From contig NC_058519.1 of the NCBI RefSeq assembly GCF_904849725.1, positions 182,765,703-182,829,702 of the forward strand: DNA of 64,000 bases, read 5' to 3'. A program made the translations under genes and the position numbers. Below are positions 22,901 through 31,406 of the stretch, one piece after another; the first letter of the stretch is position 1; every line of letters begins with the position of its first letter. Origin of the DNA: Hordeum vulgare subsp. vulgare. Taxonomy: Eukaryota; Streptophyta; Magnoliopsida; Poales; Poaceae. Below the pieces are notes generated by a model. The model searched no databases. It saw only the letters and a list, made by a program, of their open reading frames with translations, and was not told where the DNA came from.

Positions 22901-25900
22901 AATATCATTAACATATAGTTGGCATATGAACAAATCATCTTTAACCCTCTTAGTAAAAAGAGTGGGATATATCTTCCCAATTTCAAACTCACGATCTTGT
23001 AACAACTCAGTAAGATACTCATACCACGCGCGTGGGGCTTGTTTAAGGTCATAAAGTGCCTTATTGAGTTTGTACACATGATTGGGGAGCTTGGGATGTT
23101 CGAATCCCGGAGGTTGTTTGACATAGACCAACTCATTCAAAGGACCATTAAGAAAGACACTTTTCACATCCATTTGTCGTAACTTAAAGTTATGATGAGA
23201 AGCAAATACAAGCAACATGCGAATAGATTCTAGACGAGCAACAGGGGCAAAGGTTTCACCGTAGTCGATACCCTCGACTTGGGAGTAGCCTCGAGCCACC
23301 AATCTTGCCTTGTTTCGAATCACAATTCCATTGACATCTTGCTTGTTCTTGAATATCCATTTGGTCCCGATGACATTATGTTCCTCCGTTGGCCTAGGCA
23401 CTAAATCCCAGACTTGGTTGCGCTCGAAGTTGTTAAGTTCTTCGTGCATGACCAAAAGACAATCCTCATCATCGAGCGCTTCCTGTACCTGTTGAGGTTC
23501 ACAATACGAAACAAACGCGTGATGCTCATAATAATTCCAAATCTGTTGACGGATGGATATTCTCCTTTTTTATACTGCCAAGTATATTCTTCATAAGATG
23601 TGACTCGACTCTCAGCTTGTTCGCAATCTTGGCTGCTCGACGCTCCAAGAGTTCTTCATTAGATAACGGGGAAGCATCAACTTGTTTCCTTTGCTTGCCC
23701 TTGCGTCTTGAGCCGGCTGTTGGTGCTACAGAAGGGAATTGTGACACAGTCTCCTAATCATCTTGTCCTTCGACCTGAACAGGTTCATTAGTTTGTTCTC
23801 GTATTTGTGGTTCCTCTTGATCTTGATCTTGTGTTTTTACTTGGTCTGGATCTCGGGGTTGCACTTGATCTTGATCATGAGCAGGTTCGGAGTCTTGGGG
23901 TACTGCTTGTATATCCTGAGACACATCATCATTGTTGGGCAATTTATCTTGACCTTGAGCTTGTTTATTTTGTTGAGAGTCTTCTCTTTGTTCATTAAAA
24001 GCATGTGGGGCTTGTGGAGGTGATGGCTCCACTTGAGTAGAGCATTGTCCTTCTCCTTCGGCCACAAGGGGTTCCTCAATGAGGAGTATTTGACCAATCT
24101 CCATTCTTCTTATGGCTTGGGGAGGAATTTCATCACCTACATCACAAAGACCACTTTGCTCCACTTGGGAGCCATTATTTTCATCAAACTCTATGTTACA
24201 CGTCTCCTCAATTAGTCCGATGGACTTGTTGAGGACACAGTAAGCATGAGAGTTTGTAGCATAACCAACAAAGATACCCTAATGTGCTCTAAAATCAAAT
24301 TTAGCTAACCGTGCACCTTTCTTGAGAATGAAACACTTACAACCGAATAACCGGAAGTACTTGAGATTGGGTTTGTTTTCAGTTAGAATCTCATACGGAG
24401 TCTTGTTCAAGCCTTTACAGATGTAGAACCGGTTGGATGCATGACATGTTGTGTTGATGGCCTCCGCCCAGAAGTTATATGGAGATTTGAATTCTGCCAT
24501 CATTGTCCTTGCAGCGTCTATCAAGGTCCGGTTCTTCCTTTCTGCCACGCCGTTTTGTTGAGGGGTATATGGTGCCGAATATTGGTGTTTTATTACCTCA
24601 TCACCTAGAAACTCATCCAAGGTGTAGTTCTTGAACTCGGCGCCGTTGTCACTTCTAATCATCAAGATCTTTGCTTCATGTTGACGTTGCGCTTCATTAG
24701 CAAAGTTAATGACCGTTTGTTGAGTTTCACTCTTCTTTTTAAAGAAATATACCCAGGTATATCTTGATTAGTCGTCAACAATCACTAAGCAATACTTTCT
24801 GCCTCCAAGGCTATCAAATGATGGAGGACCAAACAGATCCATATGGAAAAGTTCCAATGTCCTCTTAGTGTAGATAAGAGTCGTTGGACGATGAGCAGTT
24901 TCATGAATCTTTCCTTCAATGCAGGCACTACAAACACGATCTTTAGCAAAACTCACATTTGTTAGTCCACGAATATGGTCCCCTGTCAGAAGGCTTTGCA
25001 AAGATCTCATATTGACATGAGCTAAACGACGATGCCAAAGCCAGCCCACATCAACTTTAGCCATTAAACATGTCGCAGTCTTAGTGGGTCGCTTTGAGAA
25101 GTTCACTACATAAAGACCATTTTCGACATATCCAACATAAGCTACTTTAAGAGTCTTGCTCCTCAGGAGGACCACAGTATCAAGAATAAAGAATGTGGAA
25201 AAATCCATAATTGCGAGTTAACGAACTGAAAGTAAATTGTAGGCAACTGACTCAACAAACATGACCTTCTCAATAGATAAATCTTGAGAGATGACCACCT
25301 TACGAAATCCCAATACCTTTGAAGAGGATGCATCAGCGAATTGGACATGGATGGGCATAGATGGAGAAGGATGCACATCCACCACTAAGTCCTTGCTTCC
25401 GGTCATATGATTTGTTGCTCCACTATCGAGCAACCATGACACCCCACCGGAAGCAAACTCCTGATTGATACCTTTTGACATGAGGCACTTGGTGATGTGG
25501 TTCTCGTTGGGGGCGTTGAAGAGAGACACCTTCTGGGGAGAGGTAGTGGAAATAGCAACAGTTGTCGTTGCCACTGTATCATCATCATCATCATCGGAAG
25601 GGTATTCTTCAACGGCCACCATCCCTTTTGGATGAGGTTTCTTCACAAAGTTGTTCTTGATCGGAAATGATTTGGTTTTGTCTTTGCGAATGAGGTTGCC
25701 TCCGTTGTCTTCCCTTTTCTCATAGGGACATTCGGCCACGAAGTGACTCACGTTACCATAGTTATAACATGTCCTTACTCGTTGTTTGGGTTTGAATCCA
25801 CTCGAGTTGTTCTTGGTGAAGGTGGGCCTTGAGTTCCTCTTGTTGCCCTAGAATTGCCTTGATGCAAAAGTCATATGCTCATGATAGGCATATTTTGTTT

Positions 25901-28900
25901 ATTCAGGGCAGCCCTCCTCTTCCTCATCATCTTCTTCTTCAAGCATTGCTTTTGCTTTCAAAGCAAGGTTGGGTGAAGTTGTTTTTGATTAAACACGAGC
26001 AAGTGCATTGTCGGCTGTTTCGTTCATGATTGACATTGCAATGAATTCATTCAACACCTCACTGGAAGACAAGGAGTGGAAGTCTGGCCGCTGACAAATG
26101 ACAGATGACATGGCTTTGTTGAAAGGCATGATGGCTTTAAGGAACTTGCGCTTGACCCATGTGTTATCCACATCCTTGCTCCCATGATTCTTGAGTGCCA
26201 CAACAATAGCAGTCACCCTCCGATAGAGATCACGAGGGTCCTCGTCTTCCTTCATCACAAACTCATCGGCCTTATCAAGTATCACTTGATAGTTGGATCG
26301 TTGAATGCTTGAGCTTCCCTTGTACAACACCATAATATGCTCCCAATAATCCTTGACCAAAGTGAAGGGAAGCAAGTGCGGAAGATCTTCAGGTGGCATT
26401 GCAGACTGAAGAATAAACAAAGCAGAGTGATTGTATTGATTGTCTGCATCTTCTCTTAGAGTGAGGTTGCTTGGATCATGGGGATAATATCCTTGCTCGA
26501 TGATTCTCCACAAGTTTGTTGAGCTGTGATTCAAATGAGACTTAATAGAAAATACCCAGTTAGCAAAGTCACCTTTCACGAGCTTAGGAGAAGGACCAAC
26601 AGGATTAAGACGAGGTGCGGGAACGGATCCTCCATAGACCATGGGGGTGGAACAAAGGCATATGTTCCAGTCCCATCCTTTTCGTAAGATGAGGAAGGTC
26701 GCATGCCCTTAGCCGCTTCCTTAGAGTTGGCCTCCGAATCGGTGACGGTGGGTTTAACCACTATAGCCGGTTCGGGAAAACTTTTAAATCCCTCAATTAA
26801 CTCTTTAAGCATGGTCTTGACTTCGTTCGTCAAGGACGTCTTGAGGTCGGCCATAGCCTTATTCAAGTCGTCCCTTGTGACCGAGGTCAAGTCCATGGCC
26901 TCGGGTTGCCCATGGTTAATTCCCTCTTCGCCTTTCATAATCTTCGGATGGTAAACCCTTAACAAAGAGACGTGGCTCTGATACCAATTAAAAGGATCGA
27001 TATGGTTGGCTAGAGGGGGGGTGAATAGACAACGACCACTTTTTAATTAATCTTAGCAAGTTAAGATAAACAACATACGGGTTCACAAATAATACGACAA
27101 TGAGGTGAACCCTAAAAAAGCTAACAACGAGAGCTATTAAAACAAATAAGATATAGTCACAAGCATAAGCAAATACAAAGTAAAGGATAGAGATAACCAG
27201 AAGTGGAACCGATGGAGACGAGGATGTGTTACCGAAGTTCCTTCCTTTTGACAGGAAGTACGTCTTCGTTGGAGCGGTGTGGAGGCTAGGGAGAGAGATC
27301 GGACACTTTTAAACTTAGGACGCAACAATGGAGCTTGGGAAGGTAAGAGATAAGGTTTCACAGCTAGAAGAACCCTTTATATAGTGGGGGTGAAAATCAA
27401 ACCGTTTTCCAACTCTCTGCTGGAGCTCCAGCGGTACTACCGCTGGCACTCCAGCGGTACTACCGCTGATCAGGGGCGGTACTACCGCTGGATGCAGCGG
27501 TACTACCGCTGGAACTACAGCGGTACTATCCCTGGGCCCCTGGTAGTGCAAAAGCACTACTACCGCCAAGAAAGTCTTCGCAAAAAGGTCCGTCCACGAA
27601 CAACCACTAGGCAGGCGGTACTAAGCTCCTGGAGCGGTACTACCGCTGACCAGGGGGCATTCCAGCGGTACTACCGCTAGGGCCAGCGGTACTACCGCTG
27701 GGGACCATTTTGCAAGGAGGAAAGAAACACAGTGGCGGGGGCCGCTCCAAAGATGAAGGTAAGGGAGAATATGTGAAGTGTGCGCGTGCAAAGATAGATT
27801 CCACCCAAACCTTTCCACTACGGATCCCCTTTTAATAGTATGGCTTTCCTATGACTCAAATAAAGAGAATCGTAGAGAGCGCCGTGCTTCCGTTTCATGA
27901 ATGAGGAGACGAGTCGTCTTGTGCCGTTGACGTGTGTTATCTGAAACCTTAACACACACGGTTAGTCCTTTACGATACTGTCATCAATCACCAAAATTAC
28001 TTAGGCATAAACTATGCCCCAATAACATCATATTCCGGCTCGAGAAATTTCTCCTTGCATCCCGTCATGTGGTTACTGGCACCCGTGTCGAGATACCACG
28101 ACACATTGTGATCCCCGGATAACTTAGGTGTCACATTCTTCTCATGAAGTAGCACCTTCCGGGTTGGTTTCACAACCACCGTTTCAGCAAGATCACAAAC
28201 TTCGGCCATCAGAGGACCTGGACCTTCGTCTTCCTGCTTTGCCAAATTTGCCTTGATCTCCCGCTTGTTAGACTTCGGACAATCCTTTACAAAGTGATCC
28301 ATCTCGTTGCAGTTATAGCACTTAACCTCGGATAAATCAAAGTTTCGTGGCTTCCGCCCTTTAGATTGGTCCGTCTTACCACGACCTTGTGGCTTGCCTT
28401 TTCCTTTGCCTTTTCCGGTTTGTCCGTCACGTTTCACGTTGCTTGAGCCTTCGCCACCATCACGCCTTCCTTTGCTACTTGGGGCCTCCCAATCTACGCG
28501 CGAGTACATGAGTTGGTCGCTACCTCCTCCTTTGCCTTTCCGACAGCCACGAGCATTCTCTTCCCATGTCCGCAAGCGTCCGATTGCCTCCGTTATGGTC
28601 ATGTCGTCGATGTCGTAAAGCTGCTCGAGCGTGCCGATGATGTACGTGAATTTATCAGTCACCGAACTGAAAAATTTCTTCATAATCTCGGTCTCATCGA
28701 GCTTTGCACCAAGCGCGCGAATCTCTCCCACCAAAGTAGTAAGACGCATGGCATAGTCGTTCACCGATTCAGTTTCCTCCATCTGCAACTTGTGAAATTG
28801 GCGCTTCAGCACTTGTGAAATTACCTCCATCTCCTTGAGTGCGTTCCACGCCTCTCTTGCCGTCTCGAACTCCGCCAATGTCATTAGCACGGAATCCGGC

Positions 28901-31406
28901 ACGGACTAGGCTATGGCGGCCATGGCACCTTCATCGGACTCGTCATCGACGTCGTCGTCCGTGATTGCCTGCCACACTCGGAGGGTTCAGAGAATAATCT
29001 TCATCTTCACCGCCCACACGCCGTAGTTGGCGTCGGTGAGCATCGGGTACTGGATGGGGATGTTGCGATGCGCCTGGACGTTGGCGCCGCTCGTTCCTCC
29101 ACCACTGGTTGCTGACTTGACGCCCTTCTTCACCTTGTCGCCGTTCTTGTTCGCCTTGGCACCGCCCTTGCCGGACTTGACCGACTCAACGTCGATGTCC
29201 GTCATCGTAGATCGTAGATCGTCGAGGCTCTGATACCAATTGTTGGCTTTTGAACGTGCGTATGCAGCTGTACAGGCGTGCCTACGCGATTCTTGCTTCG
29301 GCCGGCTACTTGACGGAACTTGCGTAACTAGCGACACGAATAAAACTGATAGATGGATTTGATGGCTAAAGGCCCGTGTCGAGCCTTTGCTTTGTATTGC
29401 TTTTCGTTTTTCTGGTGTTACAATCAACACCCCTAGGGTGTCTTTTATACACGTCCACAAGGGACTATGAAAATAGACTAGGACTAGGAATCCTAATACT
29501 ACTAGGACTCGGTTTGGCTTTTTTTCCTAATCCTAAAGAAACAACATGATTAACTTCTACATAAAGTGTCAATGATTGGCTACTGGCTAACATTGCAAGA
29601 GAACCATGGCCTCCCTAACCACGAAACTGCAGCCTGTGCTCCAAGAAACGAACTCAGCAAAGCATCTCTTCATCTGCTGCCAGTGGTCGAGGCAGCAGCT
29701 ACTGGGTCTTATCTTTTGACGTGCGCGCCATGGCGATGCAATCCCCTTGGCAACTAACTCTTTGGAGTTTGGAGGGTTGCGGCTTTCTATGCATAGAAGT
29801 ACTCTGAAGCACAAGATGAACCTTCTGGCCGTGGTATACAACACCAAGGCACAAATGGAGCTGTCGCAACCGGTTTTCAACTTTTGGTTGTGTGAACCAT
29901 CATGAGGAGTAGCTAGTGTGTGCATGGTTGTGCGAACCATCATGATGAGTAGCTAGTGTGCATGTTGCCTTCCTGTGTTGTAAAAGTTGCCTCATCTGTA
30001 GTCTAGTATTGAACTTGACCTTTAGCACTATCTGATATCATGCTTTACTTCTTAATGCAAAAATATGCAAGCGCATGTTTGTACATTATCTAAAACCATA
30101 CTTTCATGGGCAAACTATCTGTTTTAACTTGTGGAATTAACCAAAAACCAAATTTGAATTTTTATCCCAGAGACCACATTACATGAACAGGAACGCAAAA
30201 CATGCAAAATAAGATGGAAAATGTTCAATCCAACAGCAAATCAACAAATACACGGGTAACATCCAATATATCTCAAGATTCAACCAAGGCCAGTGGAAGC
30301 GGAAGTTACGGCTTGAAGCTTGAATATTTGTTCTGCTGAAGAACAATGAACGTACAGTTTCACAGAAGCAGCCAACGACCTAACTGTGAGGGCCCTCAGA
30401 GCTACCATGACACAACAATAGCAGTCTACAGCACACATGAACGAGAAATTGATGCTCATGGTGGTGTTTCAGTTAAGGGACGAGCAGTAAGCTGTTGTGC
30501 CACTGGTTCCGCACCACCATTTCCAAAGAATGGGAATGCAGAGAGGCACAACTCCAGGAGAGCAGGAAGGATCTTTGTCATTGGAATAGTGGAGACAGTC
30601 AGGGATACATGAGAACATGCCCCAGCTGGTAGGGGATTTGCGATACGGCTAAGGGTAAGGAAGGAGAATGTCTGTTTGCTCTTACACTAAAATAGATCAT
30701 TCAACTCTCGCGATGTATATCAATTCATGTCTACGGGATTTATACAGGAGAACATGCGATGATGAGATGAACAAGAGAGGGTACATGAGAACATGACCCA
30801 GCTGTGCACTAGACTCGACAAATCTGATACCGATACAACAGCGACCAAGCCAATCTGCTACAGTTTATAATGTTGCCTACTGTGTCGAAGCCCTTGATGC
30901 TTAACCTTGCGGTGTGTTATCTGTCTGCTATATACTTCATGTCTTTTCTCTGTTGTACGCTGATGTTTCCATACATAATGCATTTTATCTCGTGGTAAAA
31001 CATAAAATGGAATTTCCTGTAATATAATTTAGTTCACCCGAAGTACCTAAACATTAGCAAAAGGGAAAGTTGTGGCTAAATCGACATGGTAGCAAAAATA
31101 CAGTTACAATCAACCAGAAGGTGATAGCTTCCCACAATCCCACGTATCGCACCACAGGTAGCTAGGTTTGGCACGAGCCTCGAATCCAGGACACAGAAGA
31201 AGAAACAATGCAGAGGATTTTACAGCAGAGAAATAAGGGGAGAGTAAAGAGACGCGGGAGGAGGAGTTGCCTGAGACGAAGAGGTTGTTGCAGGGCTCCG
31301 CCGCGGGGCGAGCGGTTGGGGGAGGCGGGGGAGCGAAGGCGGAGACGGAGAACATCCGCCGGAACCCGACCCGTGCTGCACCGGCGCGAGCTGCGACCGC
31401 CGCCAT
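7909..31406 (-). CDS. ORRM2: Mitochondrial single-RRM protein, ORRM2-like, 4 coding exons
   Basis: Four minus-strand exons join without a stop into 139 codons: 31406-31271, 8516-8448, 8374-8268 and 8016-7909 (stop TAG). Exon 1 encodes an Arg/Ala-rich leader ([20 protein letters not shown]), typical of a mitochondrial presequence, a Pro run, and RNP2 (NLFVSG, split by intron 1). Exons 2-3 complete the RRM, with RNP1 RGFGFVKY. Exon 4 adds [15 protein letters not shown] and a Gln/Pro/Ser tail. The order and wording match Arabidopsis ORRM2 (At5g54580), an RNA-binding factor linked to mitochondrial C-to-U RNA editing. All phases agree (1, 1, 0). Introns 2 and 3 are GT-AG. Intron 1 (31270-8517, 22,754 bp) starts with GC (CAG/GCAACT) and ends TATGCAG. 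It contains a LINE and two nested Copia insertions. The start ATG sits in a good plant context (GACATGGCG). The gene appears intact; whether so long an intron is spliced efficiently is inference. Confidence 0.85.
8517..9397 (-). other. 3' part of ORRM2-like intron 1, no gene seen
   Basis: Intronic sequence between the exon 2 acceptor (TATGCAG ending at 8517) and the LINE remnant. It contains A/T-rich unique-looking sequence without a recognisable domain on either strand. Confidence 0.5.
9398..10823 (+). mobile_element. LINE reverse transcriptase remnant inside intron 1 (left part)
   Basis: Plus-strand fragments of a LINE ORF2 in shifting frames. GSKI-HGQGL followed by [19 protein letters not shown] is the RT motif normally written GLRQGDPLSPLLF. 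A degenerate ADDVLVFF block follows near 9835, and [12 protein letters not shown] near 10315 matches the post-RT region. Many stops and frameshifts are present. The Copia A insertion cuts it at 10823, and the zinc-binding domain resumes after 29566. It lies antisense to the host gene. Confidence 0.75.
10824..11144 (-). repeat. Copia A 3' LTR
   Basis: 321 bp, TGTTGGCTTTTGAACG...TTCTACA on the plus strand. It is nearly identical to 29241-29561. A purine-rich tract (AAGGAGGTGAATG on the minus strand) sits just outside it at about 11145-11160, matching a polypurine tract. Confidence 0.92.
11145..14398 (-). pseudogene. Copia A pol: GAG-pre-integrase, integrase, RT, RNase H
   Basis: From right to left on the minus strand: the end of protease and the GAG-pre-integrase zinc region (14364-13900, [10 protein letters not shown] and [10 protein letters not shown]), the integrase core ([29 protein letters not shown]), RT ([38 protein letters not shown]), and RNase H ([13 protein letters not shown], then [12 protein letters not shown] and [10 protein letters not shown]). 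It would convert element RNA to DNA and insert it. There are stops near 13775 (TAA), 13198 (TGA where TGG is expected) and 11589 (TGA where CGA is expected), a frameshift near 11365, and the RT catalytic box reads YVGD instead of YVDD. An acidic, His/Asp-rich linker (about 12800-13110) separates integrase and RT. Confidence 0.9.
14404..15098 (-). repeat. Complex B left LTR fragment
   Basis: It starts TGAAAGGATCGATATGG and is about 97% similar over its first 300 bp to 26989-27290. It carries 342 bp (14699-15040) that the right LTR lacks. It stops at about 15098 (GAGCTTGGGA), where plus-strand gag begins, so the LTR is truncated. The junction shares GGATGTGGAT-type microhomology with gag. Confidence 0.75.
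15099..15818 (+). pseudogene. SIRE-type gag, plus-strand copy (5'-truncated)
   Basis: It begins inside gag at [20 protein letters not shown], homologous to the minus-strand copy near 26170. An acidic Glu run (about 15320-15365) precedes the CCHC knuckle [14 protein letters not shown] and a Lys-rich stretch. The region ends at [10 protein letters not shown] (codon CAG at 15816-15818). The N-terminal gag half and a 5' LTR in this orientation are missing. The frame continues openly into the GT-AG-bounded coding segment that follows. Confidence 0.8.
15819..16880 (+). other. GT...AG-bounded coding segment (exitron-like) between gag and protease
   Basis: In this copy 1,062 bp separate KGINQ from [14 protein letters not shown]. 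The minus-strand copy joins the same two points directly (between 25461 and 25460). The segment begins GTAACT after CAG and ends CTATTGCAG, so its edges are canonical splice sites. It is open for most of its length: an acidic coiled-coil region ([20 protein letters not shown], then Glu/Leu-rich repeats) and a Lys-rich C-terminus. There is one frame change near 16260 and a stop (TGA, 16868-16870) just before the acceptor. Read through, it would extend Gag and stop before protease. Removed, it fuses gag in frame to protease. A simple indel between lineages is possible, but the exact GT/AG edges favour splicing. Confidence 0.7.
16881..17890 (+). pseudogene. SIRE-type protease and integrase, plus-strand copy (truncated)
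   Basis: The protease active site [12 protein letters not shown] is at about 16905-16940. The GAG-pre-integrase motif ([14 protein letters not shown], then VCNVYIEGK, where the minus copy has the CxxC cysteine) follows, and then the integrase core ([53 protein letters not shown]). Similarity ends at AEAINTACQ near 17893, where the sequence switches into the inverted repeat arm. RT and RNase H are absent. A TAA at 17056-17058 and a frame change near 17110 break the protease-integrase link. Confidence 0.82.
17895..19374 (+). repeat. Left arm of large inverted repeat with gag-like ORF
   Basis: This arm is the reverse complement of 19392-21235, with about 16 bp between arms near 19375-19391. It includes LTR-like sequence (17895-18420), a short array of GGTAGTACCGC-type palindromes (18425-18530), and an open frame (18803-19228, extending openly upstream) reading [13 protein letters not shown] and [20 protein letters not shown]. 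The translated product is conserved between the arms but I do not recognise a domain. It is probably a gag-like or accessory ORF of an LTR element. Relative to the right arm it lacks roughly 300 bp around 18530. Confidence 0.75.
19392..21235 (-). repeat. Right arm of large inverted repeat with gag-like ORF
   Basis: This is the inverted partner of 17895-19374. The minus ORF (19918-19322) repeats [20 protein letters not shown] and the rest of the same unrecognised protein. The arm continues through about 300 bp missing from the left arm (around 20260-20570), a palindrome array (20572-20700), then LTR-like sequence up to AGAGCCTGAAAAAACAGG near 21235. A TATA-type box on the minus strand (CTATATAAAGGAGG, 21262-21249) suggests that 20700-21640 is LTR promoter and leader of a minus-oriented element. 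Confidence 0.75.
21270..21590. repeat. Array of AGCGGTAGTACCGCT palindromes
   Basis: About a dozen near-copies of the perfect palindrome AGCGGTAGTACCGCT, spaced by 5-20 bp of CCCCTG/GGGTCCT-type sequence, occupy 21278-21420 and 21455-21580. Related arrays lie at 18425-18530, 20572-20700 and in the complex B right LTR at 27425-27530 and 27613-27705. They sit in the leader part of LTR-like regions just downstream of the TATA-type box (minus strand). Confidence 0.85.
21640..21961. other. Non-coding spacer downstream of minus-strand RNase H
   Basis: About 320 bp between the palindrome arrays and the RNase H end of the minus-strand copy, with no open frame of note. On the minus strand it is the post-pol region; no polypurine tract could be assigned with confidence. 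Confidence 0.4.
21962..23455 (-). pseudogene. SIRE-type reverse transcriptase and RNase H, minus-strand copy
   Basis: The minus frame from 23455 opens with the RT N-terminal block ([56 protein letters not shown]). It continues through RNase H ([33 protein letters not shown]) and, after a break near 22225, ends with [15 protein letters not shown] and [16 protein letters not shown]. The RT catalytic box reads YVND where YVDD is required, a single G-to-A change. A stop or frameshift at 22215-22238 separates the last RNase H part. RT and RNase H would copy the RNA genome into cDNA, so this copy cannot be catalytically competent. Confidence 0.88.
23526..24250 (-). pseudogene. Gln/Asp/Pro-rich linker between integrase and RT
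   Basis: The minus frames 24164-23754 and 23747-23526 encode a low-complexity hydrophilic linker ([20 protein letters not shown]), then a basic patch ([10 protein letters not shown]). Copia polyproteins often have such a variable region between integrase and RT. One stop divides the two frames. No enzymatic motif is present. Confidence 0.65.
24279..25208 (-). pseudogene. SIRE-type GAG-pre-integrase and integrase, minus-strand copy
   Basis: The minus frames contain [14 protein letters not shown] with VCSACIEGK (the zinc-binding part), [15 protein letters not shown], the catalytic stretch [25 protein letters not shown], and the post-core motif [15 protein letters not shown] stop at about 24767 (VVDD then stop, where the plus copy continues YSRYTSVYF) splits the core. 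Elsewhere it is about 95% like the plus-strand copy. It extends beyond AEAINT into [19 protein letters not shown], where the plus copy breaks off. Confidence 0.87.
25218..25751 (-). pseudogene. SIRE-type gag C-terminus fused directly to protease, minus-strand copy
   Basis: The frame runs from the zinc knuckle tail ([17 protein letters not shown]) through [10 protein letters not shown] straight into [20 protein letters not shown] without interruption. The junction (25461/25460) is exactly where the plus-strand copy carries a 1,062-bp GT...AG segment. This is the spliced-looking arrangement, giving a continuous Gag-Pol frame across the junction. The N-terminal cysteine pair of the knuckle lies just upstream, behind a stop near 25752. 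Confidence 0.85.
25752..26988 (-). pseudogene. SIRE-type gag N-terminal region, minus-strand copy
   Basis: The minus frames 26965-26576 ([20 protein letters not shown]) and 26642-25989 ([60 protein letters not shown]) form the gag N-terminus and core. A frame change lies near 26600. After a stop near 25988 a degraded Glu-rich stretch leads to the knuckle. Upstream at 26989-26974 is ATTGGTATCAGAGCC (minus strand), the initiator tRNA-Met primer site, directly against the right LTR. Confidence 0.87.
26989..28024 (-). repeat. Complex B right LTR (5' LTR of the minus-strand copy)
   Basis: A 1,036-bp LTR between the tRNA-Met primer site and the ACATC duplication. It has a TATA-type box on the minus strand (CTATATAAAGGG, 27382-27371) and two blocks of AGCGGTACTACCGCT palindromes (27425-27530, 27613-27705). 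Compared with the left LTR fragment it has lost 342 bp at GGC microhomology (left copies at 14699-14701 and 15041-15043). Most substitutions between the two are C-to-T or G-to-A. Confidence 0.85.
28030..29216 (-). pseudogene. Copia A gag with zinc knuckle and start of protease
   Basis: The minus frame begins near 29204 ([15 protein letters not shown]), with Lys/Gly-rich N-terminal sequence. It runs through the UBN2-type gag core ([26 protein letters not shown]) to a CCHC zinc knuckle [14 protein letters not shown] and the protease active-site motif [14 protein letters not shown]. It breaks at YDV where complex B is inserted; the next codons are found at 14398. Two in-frame stops occur near 28985 and 28905. 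Gag would form the virus-like particle and package the RNA. Confidence 0.88.
29241..29561 (-). repeat. Copia A 5' LTR with adjacent tRNA-Met primer site
   Basis: 321 bp, the partner of 10824-11144. Immediately inside it (29240 downward, minus strand) is ATTGGTATCAGAGCC, the primer-binding site complementary to initiator methionine tRNA, which fixes the element's orientation. Confidence 0.92.
29567..29790 (+). mobile_element. LINE remnant, right part (zf-RVT) after Copia A
   Basis: Directly after the right TAAAG duplication the LINE resumes. [13 protein letters not shown], then [11 protein letters not shown] and [12 protein letters not shown], corresponds in shifted frames to the zinc-binding RT domain (normally ...HxxCxLC...HLFxxCxFS). 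Together with 9398-10818 it shows Copia A landed in a pre-existing LINE. Confidence 0.6.
29791..31270 (-). other. 5' part of ORRM2-like intron 1, no gene assigned
   Basis: Intronic sequence between the LINE remnant and exon 1. A short minus-strand frame near 30600-30470 ([20 protein letters not shown]) is open to a stop but has no recognised domain or clear splice sites. ACATGAGAACATG(C/A)CCCAGCTG is repeated near 30608 and 30783. The intron begins GCAACTCC at 31270. Confidence 0.45.

Larger units (their letters stand above)
14404..28024. mobile_element. Complex B: SIRE/Maximus-like Copia insertion with inverted duplicate
   Basis: A 13,621-bp insertion in the Copia A protease, flanked by ACATC at 14399-14403 and 28025-28029. 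The outer ends are LTR sequence in one orientation (14404 onward and 26989-28024). Inside are two homologous gag-pol copies: a plus-strand copy (about 15099-17890, truncated after integrase) and a minus-strand copy (26965-21962, gag through RNase H). A large inverted repeat (17895-21235) lies between them. A single intact element would have only one copy in one orientation, so at least one extra insertion or inversion-type rearrangement is required. Gag and protease wording ([25 protein letters not shown]) is of the SIRE lineage. Confidence 0.75.
10824..29561 (-). mobile_element. Copia LTR retrotransposon A (about 5.1 kb, split by complex B)
   Basis: Two 321-bp LTRs (10824-11144 and 29241-29561; TG...CA) are flanked by TAAAG at 10819-10823 and 29562-29566. 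The gene order on the minus strand is LTR, primer-binding site, gag, protease, integrase, RT, RNase H, LTR, which defines the Copia superfamily. Removing the 13.6-kb complex B plus one 5-bp duplication leaves about 5.1 kb, a normal Copia length. I count 8 differences between the LTRs (about 2.5%). At the grass LTR rate of 1.3e-8 per site per year commonly used, that is roughly one million years (inference). The pol frame is broken, so the copy is dead. Confidence 0.92.

Noticed and set aside
23754..24023. Leu-rich plus-strand frame resembling a membrane protein
   Set aside because: It is the complement of the Gln/Asp-rich minus-strand linker; the hydrophobic run is a codon artefact.
29226..29240. 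tRNA-like sequence next to the LTR
   Set aside because: TGGTATCAGAGC is only the primer-binding site complementary to initiator tRNA, not a tRNA gene. No tRNA or rRNA gene was found in the window.
30346..30612. Open frame or minus-strand exon within intron 1
   Set aside because: No recognised domain, and splice boundaries could not be placed convincingly on either strand.
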